Positions 1 through 11,689 are shown, numbered from the stretch's first letter. The stretch is 64,000 bases of DNA from Cristatella mucedo (GCA_009760855.2 WPIO01000019.1:5553501-5617500); one strand, 5' to 3'. Program-made: numbers and translations. Notes: generated by a model from the letters alone, not told the origin.

Positions 1-308
1 TCTCCTTATTGTGAGGCCACATCAACTTGCACGTGCTTTAAATGCCCAGCCGTGGCAGCCGTAGGGTGGAGATCCCTTTGTGTTCCTAAGAAATGACTTA
101 ACAGACGTCCTAGCTGCCAATCTACCACGAGTAGCCACCTATAGTCATAGGTGCAGAATCAATTATACCATGTTACAATTACTTGTTCCTCCTTCAGGCA
201 GTATCATAGTGCAAGTACTGAGACCATTTTAATGTTGCATACATGGGTATAATACTTCCAGGCAGGTTCAAGCTAGAAAAAAAAACGATGTAAAGATGCA
301 CAATATCA

Positions 309-395
309 GACAGACAGACAGACAGACACAGAGAGAGACAGACAGACAAAGAGATACAGAGAGGGAGAGAGAGAGAGAGAAGGGGAAAGAGAGAG
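309..395. repeat. GACA/GA repeat
   Basis: (CAGA)n then GAGA and GACA units. Confidence 0.9.
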
Positions 396-1119
396 TCGTG
401 TGCTCCTTGCTCACTTTACTCATTACGGTACAAGCAATTTGCAAGTTCGCAAGCTTTCGAGCACACGAGGGGTTTGTGTGGCAGCTGTTGAGCCTACAAT
501 GCTAGATTGCCAATCAACAGTCTATACAGACAGAGAACAGTGAGAGAGGATCGTATACACTAATGTCCGAACGACCGCACTAGGACTAGTGCTCCGGATC
601 ACGGTCTGTTCAAGGGAGCATGTGTAGAACCCATTTGTGCATACCAATGCAAATGGAGAATCAACGCAGTAGCAGATCAACACTAAGCTGGAGGCCTAAG
701 GAAGAAAGCCATCAGGAAGGAGGGCACACGATTACAAGCTAGCTTGCTCCTTCCATATTTTAGAACCGGCCCGGTATCTTTCCAATTTTCCAAAATTCTG
801 CACGAGTTCTAACTGGCCGGCTCATGTTGTAGGCCACTTTTCACTTGGTCTGCGAATCTCAGTACCCCCAATCCCTCAAGCCAAAGGCTTAGCAGGCACG
901 ATGACGACTTTGGTAAGGTGCCAAGGTAGCAGTGGTGTACTTTGTGCACAGAAGCTGCTTACATCGGCACACCTGGGTTTGCATGTGGCTAGGTGGGCTA
1001 GCATAAACCATGCTAAGCCGAAAGATTTAACGAAGCTGACGGCTGCCATGAACATCAGGCAAAAATAATCAGACTATAGTGAACCTCTGCTTAGTTTATG
1101 AAGATTTAGTGAGCGAGAA

Positions 1120-1120
<1 letters not shown>

Positions 1121-1164
<44 letters not shown>

Positions 1165-1205
1165 GCGGAGAGGGGGAGAAGAGAGAGAGAGAGAGAGACA
1201 GACAG
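1121..1205. repeat. (GA)n microsatellite
   Basis: GA tract with GGGCGGAGAG and GACAGACAGA interruptions. Confidence 0.95.
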
Positions 1206-1206
1206 A

Positions 1207-1311
1207 CTGGCAGGACTGTCTCGACACTGTCACAATGCCGACACGACCGAGCTGCAGGCAGAAGGAAATCGACTGACCCAGGGCAAGAACGAGCTTGCGC
1301 GCCTCGAGCGT
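1207..1311 (-). CDS. Possible exon TLEARKLVLALGQSISFCLQ (very uncertain)
   Basis: After an acceptor-like GACGGCAG, a frame taking 0 reads TLEARKLVLALGQSISFCLQ then LGRVGIVTVSRQS and runs into a (CT)n repeat. An in-frame stop just upstream requires the acceptor. No clear donor is seen; CCCTGG|GTCAGT is possible. Other frames over this GC-rich patch are open too. The start would fit the phase of the exon at 4821. Confidence 0.2.
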
Positions 1312-1516
1312 CTGCCGTCATAGCGAGGGCTCCCGCGACTGCCCATGGTGGCCTCTGCGGCCTCCACAGCCTCGTCCTCTTCGACGCCACCGAACACTGC
1401 AACAACGAGCAGCAGCACCGGAATGAGCGCTCACCATTGCCGTGAAACGACGTGGATAAAAGGCGGCCAGGATCGTTGCGAGCAGCAATGGGCAGACAGG
1501 AAGGTAGACAACTGGA

Positions 1517-1945
<429 letters not shown>

Positions 1946-2554
1946 GTGCTATGCCTAGGTGCCTTGTGAAGTGGCTGCCGGATGACTAGGCTGATTGATG
2001 AGCACGGCTGGCCTTTGCTGGATTGATGCTCCGATGAGCCAACACCTGGATTGAGACCCACAACTGCTCAGCTCAGGCAGCCTCTTGAAATGAGCCGAAC
2101 AGGTGCCTGTCGTGGCTACTGCTTACTGGTTGCTGTTTTTGCAAATGGATTCAGTTGCTTTTCGACGTTGCACACCATGAGGGCTGGGGAAGGAGGAGTG
2201 CATTAAGAAAAAAAGGGGAGAAGTTCGACATATGGCCACATCGGTGACTCACTGCAGCATTGTCCAGATGGAAGAGAGAATCATTGGGAAACTCCAAACT
2301 TGCACCAAGGGCAGAGCAAGAGCCATGATTGGACTGCTTGATTGGACGTACGAGTAAAGCAGCAGCAGCACGGACTGGAGCATCCGGACGGTGACTCGGG
2401 TCAGTGGAGCAGATCGAATGTTGGATATAGGGACAGACAGGGGGAATGCTCAGAACATGGAGGCAAACGATGCCAGGCACGAGAACTGGTCTCCCAAGTG
2501 AGCTTGTGCAAGGCTGCAGTGGAGGCAAGTAAGAGTGTAGCTAGAAGACATTTG

Positions 2555-2577
2555 CATAGCACCCTAAGAGAGCTGAA

Positions 2578-2667
<90 letters not shown>

Positions 2668-2690
2668 CGCTTTGCATACATGTGCATGGA
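2555..2690 (-). mobile_element. Tail fragment (LINE/SINE) expanded by (CT)n
   Basis: TTTGCATAGCACCCTAAGAG AGCTGAATAT, then about 85 bases of (CT)n, then TTGGCGCTTTGCATACATG. The two halves are the two halves of the antisense tail, which normally reads ..AATCTCTTTCTAGGCGCTTTACATATG. The array thus replaces the CTCTTTCTA word. Confidence 0.65.
2580..2664. repeat. (CT)n microsatellite
   Basis: A pure CT tract of about 85 bases between two halves of a LINE/SINE tail. Confidence 0.97.
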
Positions 2691-3319
2691 GGACGAACCG
2701 TGCCGGTCCATGCTGTGCAGACAATGTGAGTAGAGTGGCACGTCCTTCAGCCTAGCCGCAGCCACTCCCAAGTCTGCCTTAGTTCAGAGCCGGTGGCAGT
2801 AGTTGTCTATCAGGCCAATATGGCCAGACTGGTCTGACAATGAGGCCAGTCAGTGACACCAATCATGCACGTGCTGCAGCTGAAGCACAGAAAGATTGGA
2901 TTGTTGCAATCCTATCTATGCTTGTCTTAATTGGCAGCTGCACCTGAGGCACAGACAGACAGGAAGGTAGGTAACCGAAGTCAATCTAATTAACCTCCTT
3001 CAGTTGCAGCAAACCGGTGAGTAACTTGGTAGACAAAGGTGAGTCAGAGCTACCTGAATGGCTGCTACTAATAGGGCCCTCAGGTAGCTGCAAAGCAGAT
3101 GCATAACTGCATTGGCAGCCATACCGAGGTAAGAGAACGATGCCATCATGCTTCTGCCATCTGCCAGGAGAAGACAGAGCATGCTACACTACAGAAGAAA
3201 ACCGTAAAAAAAAGAGGACAAGCAGAGCAAAGAAAGGCAGAGACGGACAGAGGCAGACTGAGACAGACAGACAGACAAAGAGGGGGAATGGCCAAGAGAG
3301 ATCGCGAGGAAGGAAAGTA

Positions 3320-4800
3320 AGAAGTGACAACACACGAACGAGACAGGTCGAGATACCGAGAGCACCCGACGGAGCTGCATCCTGTAAAACAAATCTTTAG
3401 TAGAAGCGCCAACCGGACTTACAGAGTATATAGTTCTAAAGCACCCTAAAGAGATATCGAGGCACTTGAAAAGCACCAAATATATTGCATCGCCATCTGG
3501 TGTTGAAACCAGGACATCCGAAACCATAGGCCAAGAGTCATACCGGCAATAGAAGTTGGAAGAATAGATCAGACCACTCCATGGAAAAATCTCTTATCTT
3601 GCCTACCACCGTGTTCTCGTTGTCATATAGTATTACATTTTTATGCTGAGGCTACTGCCAAAGTTATAATGCAATGCAAACTTGGGTAATAAAGGCTTGC
3701 TTGCACAATACTCACAATGGAAAGCAATGTCTAACAGCTTGCTCGTGCTCTTTACAGACAGATTGTCGTACGATTGTGCCTTCAGACTCCGGTCCCTGTA
3801 GAATGCAATTCACAGAAATCATGCCAAAAATTGCCATGCATCTGCCATCAGCCAATTTCAGCAAGAATTAAGATTAGGGCAATATTTTGCATACATACTA
3901 TTAAGTTGCATTTGTCGTCTATTTGAGAGCTCAAATATTTTTTTTATGCAAACTCGATGGCTATTTAGCTGTGGCAGATACAATTGGGCTGCACTGAATA
4001 AACTGATTAATGATTTGCAATCAGACGCTGTTTTAAGGAACAAATGAATACATCTAAAGCTCAAGACAAATGCCTACGACTATTCACTCATAATCTCCAA
4101 ATAAACATTGAGATCCACATCTCGCATAAGCTATTTTGTCCAAGCCACATGACAAGAAAAAGGAAGTCAGTCAATCAGAGATGAAAGGTATGACCGACTA
4201 CATCCTGATCGCGAAAACATAGCATAGCATGGCAGCCAATGGTCTCGATGTGTAACAGAGCTTTAGAGATCGTGGAAAAAATAATTAAAAAATAAAAATA
4301 AGGATAGAATTTCCATACGGAATATTTAAAATGTACTGCCCATCGTCCGTGTAAAACGTCTAGGGACATTGAAGCAAAGAGGATGGCGATAAGAAATAAA
4401 CAAGGAATTTTATTCTGCCCAGGAGCTATCTGAACTAGTGGGATAGGAAAGGTGATTGCTTCACAAGATTCGATGCTAGAGAAGGCAAACACTATTTAGA
4501 AGTATACTATAAGATGTATAGAGAATCTTGAAGGCGTAACTTTTGTGCGAACTGTCGGACAATGGTAACTCATGTTTAAAGTTAGCTATTTGCACAGACG
4601 AGCTCAAAATTAAATCAATGGATTCCAGAAAAAACTCCCATGCTCAAAAGAATGTATTTACATGTATTTAAACACAAATGCATGCACCTGACCGATCTTA
4701 GTTGACCTAATCTGTTATTGGGACATTATGAAACACACCACCAATCACACCCGATGCCTCGCTAAAAATTGATTAACTGCCTTATCATAATTTCATACTC
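3320..4800. other. No gene or repeat recognised
   Basis: AT-richer unique-looking sequence. Open frames here are short and lack paired splice signals. Confidence 0.5.
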
Positions 4801-4820
4801 CGATATCAATCAAAACTCAC

Positions 4821-4905
4821 GGTAGAGATTGTCCCTCGGTCTTCTCTCAATTCAAAATGTCTGCAGCCCATCGAAGCAGTCTTTTGAATCTCTTGCGTTG
4901 AGTTT
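4821..4905 (-). CDS. Gene B candidate exon (weak)
   Basis: The frame takes 1 and leaves 0, in phase with 7499, and reads NSTQEIQKTASMGCRHFELR then EDRGTIST before a good ACC|GTGAGT donor. The acceptor (CTTGCTATTGGAG) has a poor pyrimidine tract and another frame reads ETQRKRFKRLLRWAADILN. It is offered as a possible continuation only. Confidence 0.33.
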
Positions 4906-4989
4906 CTCCAATAGCAAGATGCCAATGGTGGCAGTGAGCTCTCACCTTCATGTAACAAGCCGTCATTTATTTCAGATTTTTTTATTTCA

Positions 4990-6355
4990 TTTCTACTGAG
5001 TGTCCCAGAAATCGTCCCTTCCACTTACTGGGTTATTTTAAAACTCATTTCGACTACCCAACTAATCCGTCGTGTGTGGCAAATTTCATGAATTGGTCGA
5101 TGCATTTTCTCTTGTGGCTAAATTAAATGGCCACACTCACAACAAAGGTCACACACTCAATGAAATTTTTTCCATGATTGTATATTGTAAAAACTTATTA
5201 TTTACAAACATTAACCATCTGGCCCCATGCACATCTTATTCAGTCTTCCGATTATGTTCCCTTCGGTATCAACTCCCGAAACGTTTAAGACTCTTGACAT
5301 TGACGCTGATCGCAAAAAATATGTTCCTCACTCCCTCTGCTCAATCCTTCGTTCGAGCTCTGCTCACTGATGAAATGCTACAACACTACATGAGCGATGA
5401 TCTGGGTGAGTTTGCTTCTCCGATTTAGCATTGTACGTCCTCACCCAGATGGCCTATGATTTACTTCAGACATTAATTAGATAGTACTATTAAGCACATG
5501 CCAAAGCATGCGAACAGTCAGGATCGACTCCATCGGCAGGCATGCGATGGCTATTGTAGGTCGTACCAATCCGTTTTAGCTAAGGTCAAGTCTAACTTAA
5601 TAATAATAGTAGTAAGCACTAAAGTAACAACTTAATGACGATAATAGCAAAAATACTGTATCATTATTATTATTAAGCTAGACTTTGCCTCAGCTAAAAT
5701 GGATTCGTACGACCTTATATAAAAACATCGAAATCAGAGGGGAACAATCCAAAAGTGCTTACGTCGATCACCAACCATCTCCTTAACCCTTTCCAGGTCA
5801 GCATCTTATCAAGCAATCCTTGCGGCATTTAACAGCTTGTTTCTCTCGCTTCTTTTTGGGGCTATAGAGAAGGTCAGAGAGGGCAGCCCCAAGGTAATAT
5901 CCCCACTAGACTCCTTACCTTCTTCTCCTTGTTATACCTCAATGTCCACCTTCAAGCTTGCTACTAGTGATCTCACATCGAAGCCTTTCCCAGCCTAAAA
6001 AGGCAACTAACTGTTTACAGCCTACACCTATTTTTTCCTTCTGAGATGCACTCGATACTACCCCACATTACTAACATAATAAACAGGTCAGGTCTTGTCC
6101 ATACATTCAATAAGAAGGCTAATGCTAGGCCATCCACTAAAAAGTCAACACTGGAAAAGAGAACTCGAGCAATTTCTGCCTAGTCTCCAAACTGCGATAT
6201 TTTATTTTCATAAAAAGAGTGAGTAGGGACAGGCAAGCTAAAATCCATATCAAACTGCAACCTGGCAAGTACACTTCACTCAGGCTAATCGTACCCCAGA
6301 GTTAGCACTAATGCAAGTGTATAATGTAATCATATAATGTAATAAATATAATATA
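4990..6355. other. No gene recognised
   Basis: Contains a short inverted pair around 5565-5720 (GTCGTACCAATCCGTTTTAG with a near-complement at about 5690), perhaps a degraded small element. An open plus-strand frame at 5072-5428 shows no recognisable family. Confidence 0.45.
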
Positions 6356-6570
6356 ATGTAATGCAAGTGTATAGCGATCTTCTCAGGGATTCCGACGAAC
6401 ACAGAGACTTTCTGCTAGCTTCGCTGGACCTTTCAGCATTTGGTATTATTAATCCCAAAGTCTTTCTTAAGTGCCTGCCAACTTGCCCACGCTTCAGTGG
6501 CACTTCACTGCAACGGTTTGGGTTCTATCTCAGAGGGAGATTTCAAAGCATTGATGCTAATCGATAACAG

Positions 6571-6648
6571 TCATCTGAGCCTCTATCATCTGAGCCTCTA
6601 TCATCTGAGCCTCTGTCATCTGAGCCTCTATCATCTGAGCCTCTATCA
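6571..6648 (+). repeat. 15-bp tandem repeat inside LINE coding sequence
   Basis: The unit TCATCTGAGCCTCTA occurs five times in register (one unit with G for A), plus a partial copy. It corresponds to the SSEPL codons of the LINE RT, so in the LINE frame it is a repeated SSEPL pentapeptide. Confidence 0.9.
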
Positions 6649-6717
6649 TATCTCCTGTAGTGTCTGCAAGCAATTTTGGTGTCTTGTTCCAAAGCGATAG
6701 TTCATTAGATTATAACA

Positions 6718-6805
6718 TCATCTCTAATAATAATAGTAATAATAATAATACATCTGTATAGCGACCTCAGAGAACTGAATATCTTTCTAGGCATTTAACA
6801 GAGGC
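6718..6805 (-). mobile_element. Reversed LINE/SINE tail nested in LINE copy
   Basis: (TAA)n then CATCTGTATAGCGACCTCAG and ATCTTTCTAGGCATTTAACA is the reverse complement of the shared tail, inserted within the plus-strand LINE. Confidence 0.65.
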
Positions 6806-7498
6806 TGTAATTACCGTCGAGACTGCCTACTTTCAGCTTCGTGCCATCGCAAAATTGGGGATACAAGACAGATACACTACATCAATGCAGTGGGGGCTTA
6901 GTCTTCCTGCCTGTGCAATAGGCTTCACCATCTGCTCGTCTGACTAAAGTCATGTACCTGTGCCTCGAACCAACCTCAAACCCTTTGGAGACCGTGCCTT
7001 CAGCTTATATGCTCCCTAAGCCTGGAGCTCACTCCCAACTGACATCACGACATCCCTCAATTTAGCGACATTTAAAAAGAAGCAAACACCCCACCTATTC
7101 GTCAGAGCATTAGCTATGTCTGGTTGAAATACTTTCTGTCTGCTTGTAAATGCTGATAGTGTACATTTTATCACTAATTGACGATCCATGTCCAGGAAAA
7201 AATGCAAAGTGCATAACTAGTGCGCCAATCAGGGCGTCGTAACAAGGCCCACAAGCAAGAACAAAATGCAGCATAACAGTGCTAAAGACAATCAGTCCCT
7301 ATGCCCCGAACGCATAACCTAACAGTGTAGTGTTCTGCTTGCTGAGCCAGCGGTAAAGCACTGCAAGCAGCCATTAGAGAAGTCAACTGCATTTAGAAGA
7401 AGGGGCAACTGTAAACTGCACCCAAGAATCGCTGACTGATTCACTTTTGGATACAAAATCAAACTGCAGCAGGCGGCAGACAGCCATCTAGCGTTTAC

Positions 7499-7553
7499 CT
7501 AAACATGTCAGCAGTTGCAGCCGGCTTGATGTTTGTCAGCTCTAGCAACTCTC
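7499..7553 (-). CDS. Gene B candidate exon ELLELTNIKPAATADMF
   Basis: A textbook acceptor (TATTGTTTGTCTTGCAG) and donor (TTTAG|GTAAAC) bound 55 bases that take 2 and leave 2. It encodes ELLELTNIKPAATADMF. The upstream junction is in phase. Downstream the nearest in-phase candidate is at 4905; between them lies a LINE copy (6361-7205). Confidence 0.75.
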
Positions 7554-7885
7554 CTGCAAGACAAACAATATATTTTAACGGATTGCAAACAACATTGCCA
7601 CAGCCACATCGGCAGCTACGAATTAGCTAAGCGAGCTTTTCCCTCACTGCCACTCCATGCAAGGAAGGAATCCCACATTGAAATCCCACAAAGATCCATG
7701 CCAACCCAATATGATGAGAAAGACAGCTCGAAGGAGTAAAAAAGAGTAATACGTGGCCACGTTCCTATGCAGCAACCAGTTTAGAAATCAAACCTGCCAC
7801 ATGTTTACCGAGCGTTGCACAAAGTGACGTCTCAAATGTTTCGTGATTAGAGTAGCAGCAGGTTAAGGAGTACACCGAATCGTAC

Positions 7886-7937
7886 TTAGGCGATCGAACA
7901 GCTGGAAGCCTGCCACGCATCGGTGCAACAAGCAGTC
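7886..7937 (-). CDS. Gene B candidate exon DCLLHRCVAGFQLFDRL
   Basis: The acceptor is TTGGCCATGTGTCAG and the donor CTAA|GTACGA. It takes 0, leaves 1, and encodes DCLLHRCVAGFQLFDRL. Its left-over A completes an Arg codon with the next exon (7553), giving the helix FQLFDRLRELLELTN across the junction. The donor is not a strong match by itself; phase and helix continuity are the main support. Confidence 0.55.
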
Positions 7938-8148
7938 CTGACACATGGCCAAAGTTTGCTCAGGCCACCTGTAGCCGTTCTCAGCAGATGTCAGTCGGAT
8001 ACCGACTTTGAGCTTCAAATTGGAGCCACCAGCAAGTGCCAGCCCAGTACTGCCTAGGCAGGGCAGCGCGACCGGACAGTGGACTAGCCCATCTACTTGC
8101 CAGCAGCAGCAGTCCAGGTAGGCGTCTACTATAGTACCATCTACTCAC

Positions 8149-8216
8149 CAGCTGCAGACCACCTAGATAGGCCTCACCTCGAAGCTCATCGTCGGCTGCT
8201 GGGCTTAATGGCAAAG
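8149..8216 (-). CDS. Gene B candidate exon LPLSPAADDELRGEAYLGGL
   Basis: The acceptor ATCGTGAACAG is weak in pyrimidines. The donor CTG|GTGAGT is strong. The exon takes 2, leaves 0, and encodes LPLSPAADDELRGEAYLGGL then QL. Another possible donor (GAG|GTGAGG) lies inside it and would shorten it by 43 bases. The phase matches the exons on both sides. Confidence 0.7.
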
Positions 8217-8481
8217 CTGTTCACGATCTGTGCTGCAGCTGATCTGCTGCCGCATGCCTTGCTTACCTGAGCAGGTCTGGAGGGGGAGGAGGTTGGGGTT
8301 CGGTTCTAGTGAGAGACAGCAAAGGCACCACCCCTCACCCAGACACTGGCACACGTGCATTAGTTAGGTTGTCACGGTAGCAGCATCAATCAGCCGACCA
8401 GTGATGCATGTGTTCGTGACAAAGCTGAATTCTTTTCAGGGCTTGAATACTGGCAAGTGAACCTCCCATCGAAAAGCTTAC

Positions 8482-8601
8482 CGGACTTGTCTGTCAAATT
8501 GAAGGTTTTGACGACGGTCGGATCATCGTACTCAATTGGAACAGTAGGCTGTGGCTGACTCCTCTGTAATGCTGCTGCTGAGCCGGAACTTGGCCTTGCC
8601 A
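8482..8601 (-). CDS. Gene B candidate exon ARPSSGSAAALQRSQPQPTV..EYDDPTVVKTFNLTDKS
   Basis: The acceptor is CATGCTGCACCTGCAG and the donor TCCG|GTAAGC. It takes 2, leaves 1, and carries 39 whole codons. It reads ARPSSGSAAALQRSQPQPTV then PIEYDDPTVVKTFNLTDKS, a polar linker followed by a short beta-like segment. The phase matches 9445 upstream and 8216 downstream. The other frame over this exon reaches a stop before the donor. Confidence 0.8.
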
Positions 8602-8786
8602 CTGCAGGTGCAGCATGAAAAATAAGCACCGAAACAGATTACAAGCAGCTGGCAACTGCATCTGCCACTCCCATGAGCTATTTGAATTTTGAGGCACCGG
8701 TTTCTTAGTGACAAAGGCGTGGAGACCGTGAGCAGATTACAATCCGCCCTCTTTGCTGAGCCACAAGCCACTGCCCGATAGCCCAA

Positions 8787-8790
<4 letters not shown>

Positions 8791-8848
<58 letters not shown>

Positions 8849-8851
8849 ACA
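8791..8851. repeat. (AC)n microsatellite
   Basis: AC tract upstream, in transcription, of the exon ending at 8482. Confidence 0.95.
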
Positions 8852-9000
8852 CGTGAGCGCGCACGAGCGCACAGGCACGAGGATCTACTGAATTGGGGAT
8901 GCTAGCTGCCTAGCCAAGATGGGAGCCGGACGTTAGAACTCCTTCATAGACATGGTACACTGCGTACACACATACCTGTAAATGAATATACAAGTACATG

Positions 9001-9117
9001 AGTGTGTGTGTGTGTCTGTGTGTGTATGTATGTGTGTGTGTGTATGTATGTATGTATAGGTATTTGTGTGTATGTAAGAATGTGTGTGTGTATATGAGGT
9101 ATATGAGTATGTGAGTA

Positions 9118-9194
<77 letters not shown>
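9001..9194. repeat. (TG)n with TATG variants
   Basis: Mixed GTATGTAT units, then a pure TG tract 9121-9194. Confidence 0.95.
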
Positions 9195-9244
9195 ATGCGT
9201 GGGGTGGGTGTGTATGGGTGTGTGCAAACACCTGTATATACATC

Positions 9245-9392
9245 CAGGGGTGGAACCAGAATTTTCAGGTTGGGGGCAAGGTACACTGCTCCTGCCCGTT
9301 GGGCCTGGGGAAGTTTGCCATAGGATATACGTAGGTACTTCCCTCTGTCCATGGGGGGCACTTGTCCCCCTATCCCCCTGACTCCACCCCTG
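9245..9392. mobile_element. hAT-like MITE
   Basis: A 148-base element begins CAGGGGTGGAACCAG and ends CTGACTCCACCCCTG, near-perfect terminal inverted repeats of about 15 bases. Flanking octamers TATACATC and TATGCATT agree at 6 of 8 positions, fitting a decayed 8-bp target duplication. It has no coding capacity. The CAGGGGTGG terminus and 8-bp duplication are typical of hAT elements. Confidence 0.7.
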
Positions 9393-9444
9393 TATGCATT
9401 CACCTATAAACATCACTGGGAGTAATCTAGAGGCAGCCACTTAC

Positions 9445-9815
9445 GAGTAAGAAATCTCCCCTGCCCTGTCGGGGATTTCTTGGGCCTGAGCAGCACCTGT
9501 CCCTCCGGAGGAGGCCTGCTGAGAAAGTCGCTGAAAGGTTCCGGAGGCGGCAGCACTGGGGGCCATGGTGGCGCAGGCTGCTGCACTGCTGCAGCCACGA
9601 CGTCAGGCGCCTCCGAGGAACACTCTTTGGCTGCTGCCACTGCAGCAGTTCCACTGTCAGCCGCGGCCCATCTGACGCCGGTCGCTGGCCCTGCCACCGG
9701 AACTTCCCAGCTCTGCCGAGCTGGGCGCCGCTCTGACGGGGCAAGGGAAGAGCCGCTCGGGTCAACGATTGGCGTGCTGGCAAGGATGGCGATCGCCCGA
9801 AGCAGGTCGGAATTC
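9445..9815 (-). CDS. Gene B candidate exon, 371 bases
   Basis: A branch-like TGCTAAT, acceptor GCTTCCACAG and perfect donor CTC|GTAAGT bound 371 bases that take 1 and leave 1. The single consistent frame starts NSDLLRAIAILASTPIVDPS (a helix), has a Ser/Ala/Pro linker, and ends PPPEPFSDFLSRPPPEGQVL then LRPKKSPTGQGRFLT. A GCCACCATGG context occurs in another frame near 9565 but would leave the wrong phase. The strong splice sites, length and phase agreement with four following exons make this one of the best exons in the window. Confidence 0.75.
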
Positions 9816-10835
9816 CTGTGGAAGCATTAGCAAAATGCGCGGCGACCGTCAGCGGCAGCAGCACTACGAGCGTTTGGCGAACGCAGTTTGCCAGGCACGA
9901 GGGAAATGAACGCAGGTTAAGCCAGGCGCTGCGGCAGCCTGCATCTATCAAAAGCCTGCATGCCAGCGGCAACTAAAAGAAAATGTCTACAAAAAAACGT
10001 GCCGACTCAGACAAGGCCCAGCTGAGCCCTTCACTAATGCCACCAGGTGCAGGTATTGGTTGAGACAAATGAAGCCGTGCAACAAGGATCACACCTAACC
10101 TGGAAATACTGCAAACAGAAAATCGTCAAAAATATGTGGATGGAGAGGAGTTTTTTGGTTACATGAATCCCCATAAATGTTAAGCAGACGTGTAAAATCT
10201 GTGTAGCTGAACTACCAGGCATATTTGCATAGCACTAAACACTACAGACGGTATCGCAGAGCTAGCAAGAAACGGTAATATATCGTCTTGCCTTTGGAAC
10301 TTAAACGTACAGCCTAGATTGGAGAGTGCCTTATCAGAAAAAAAGATAAAATAGCCTCCTTTATCGTGTTTGCAGGAATTGAATTCACGAACACGTGGAC
10401 AGGAAGTTCAAGAGCCTTAACCCATCAACTTCGTCGACCGACAATGCTGCAGCCTAGGAGGGGTCTTATGCTAGAGGCCAGTGATGTCAAAAATTTTGCC
10501 GGCTAGCTAGCCGGCCAGATGCGTATCCCACGAACCCCCTAACTCAAATGTGATGTGTGGTTGCCAGTGCTTATCGAAGGACGTGCGATCTAAGAAGTAA
10601 GTGTTTGCAGTAAGATATTTTAGGTCACCGGGAGTCTCACCAGCAAACCCAAAGAAGATACTTAGATTCGACAAAATATGCCTTTGTTGGCTAGCACCCG
10701 ATTCTGTTTTCCTTTTTGTGTGTCCTTGTTAACTTTTCTCCGTGCAGATTGATCATGGCAATCCGAACGAGCTGCTGCCAATAGTGTGCTCCCCTTCAGC
10801 ATCCAAGACCGTGTGGATACACATACACATACTTA

Positions 10836-10890
10836 CAAACGCACACACACACACACACACTCACAGACACAAACACACACACACACTAGC
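10836..10890. repeat. (AC)n microsatellite
   Basis: Interrupted AC repeat just left of a SINE tail. Confidence 0.9.
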
Positions 10891-10901
10891 ACAGACACAT
10901 A

Positions 10902-11062
10902 TTTCATTTGCATAGTGCCCTAAGAGTACCTAATCGCTATCCAGGCGCTCCACATATGCCGCAAGGCTCAATCCCACGACCTCAATCATAAAATGCATTA
11001 ACCTTGATCTCAGTCTCCAAAGGCGAGCACCTACACCTCTGGGCTAACCGACCGTGCATGGT
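10902..11062 (-). mobile_element. tRNA-derived SINE, family A
   Basis: In reverse orientation: tail (TTTGCATAGTGCCCTAAGAG, GCGCTCCACATATGCC), a B-box-like segment near 10960 and an A-box-like GGTTAGCCCAGAGGTG at the far right. The tail is shared with the LINE. Confidence 0.7.
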
Positions 11063-11689
11063 CATTACTAGACTGCATGCCTCGAGCTTCAAAAAGCCCT
11101 CTTGAAAGCAAACGAACTTGTTCATACTGCTTCTGGGAAAAGGGTGTCGCCATTTGGTAGACTTAAAAAGCTTGATCACCCGATTTAATACAATCATGTA
11201 ATAGCTGGGGTATGAACGCCAAAAACTATAGAACCTGGAAATCTGCAGATCACTTGGAAATTTTGGTTACTGTTGGTGCAAACCACGACTGACAGTCAAG
11301 ACTACATCTCGCAGATTACGAAAGTAGTCTGAATCGCTTCTCACTCAATATTATAAGACGAGCATTCAGCTTCGGAGGTAAGGCATCCACCTGAAAACTT
11401 TTAGGATGCTAAAGAAAACAAAGTCAGGTTAGGGGCATGTCTTCGACTTGAAATACAAAGCAATCGCATACGAACCCCACAGGAATCAGAGATCGTGCAA
11501 GATATCTTGCAGAATTATCATTAACAGCCTGGCTTAGAGTTTAAACTTACTCGACATTTGGGCAATTGAAAGCACAAGCCTGCTCTCAGGCAGCAGTACA
11601 CCGAAATTCGGTACGAAGTCATTTTAAAGCCCAGGCCTCAAACCACGCGAGAGGCAGCAAGGTAAACAGCAGCTTAGTTACATGTCTCA

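Larger units (their letters stand above)
6361..7205 (+). mobile_element. LINE copy with internal deletion, tandem expansion and nested insert
   Basis: 6365-6570 encodes a diverged RT block (VYSDLLRDSDEHRDFLLASL ... GFYLRGRFQSIDANR). After a five-fold 15-bp repeat, the frame jumps to NFGVLFQSDSSLD, a later RT block, so the catalytic region is deleted. A reversed tail fragment interrupts it at 6718-6805. It resumes with CTGCCTACTTTCAGCTTCGT and continues to about 7205. Confidence 0.75.

Noticed and set aside
9130-9200. CRISPR-like or other prokaryotic arrays
   Set aside because: Repeats here are microsatellites without spacers; exon structure and retroposons show eukaryotic DNA.
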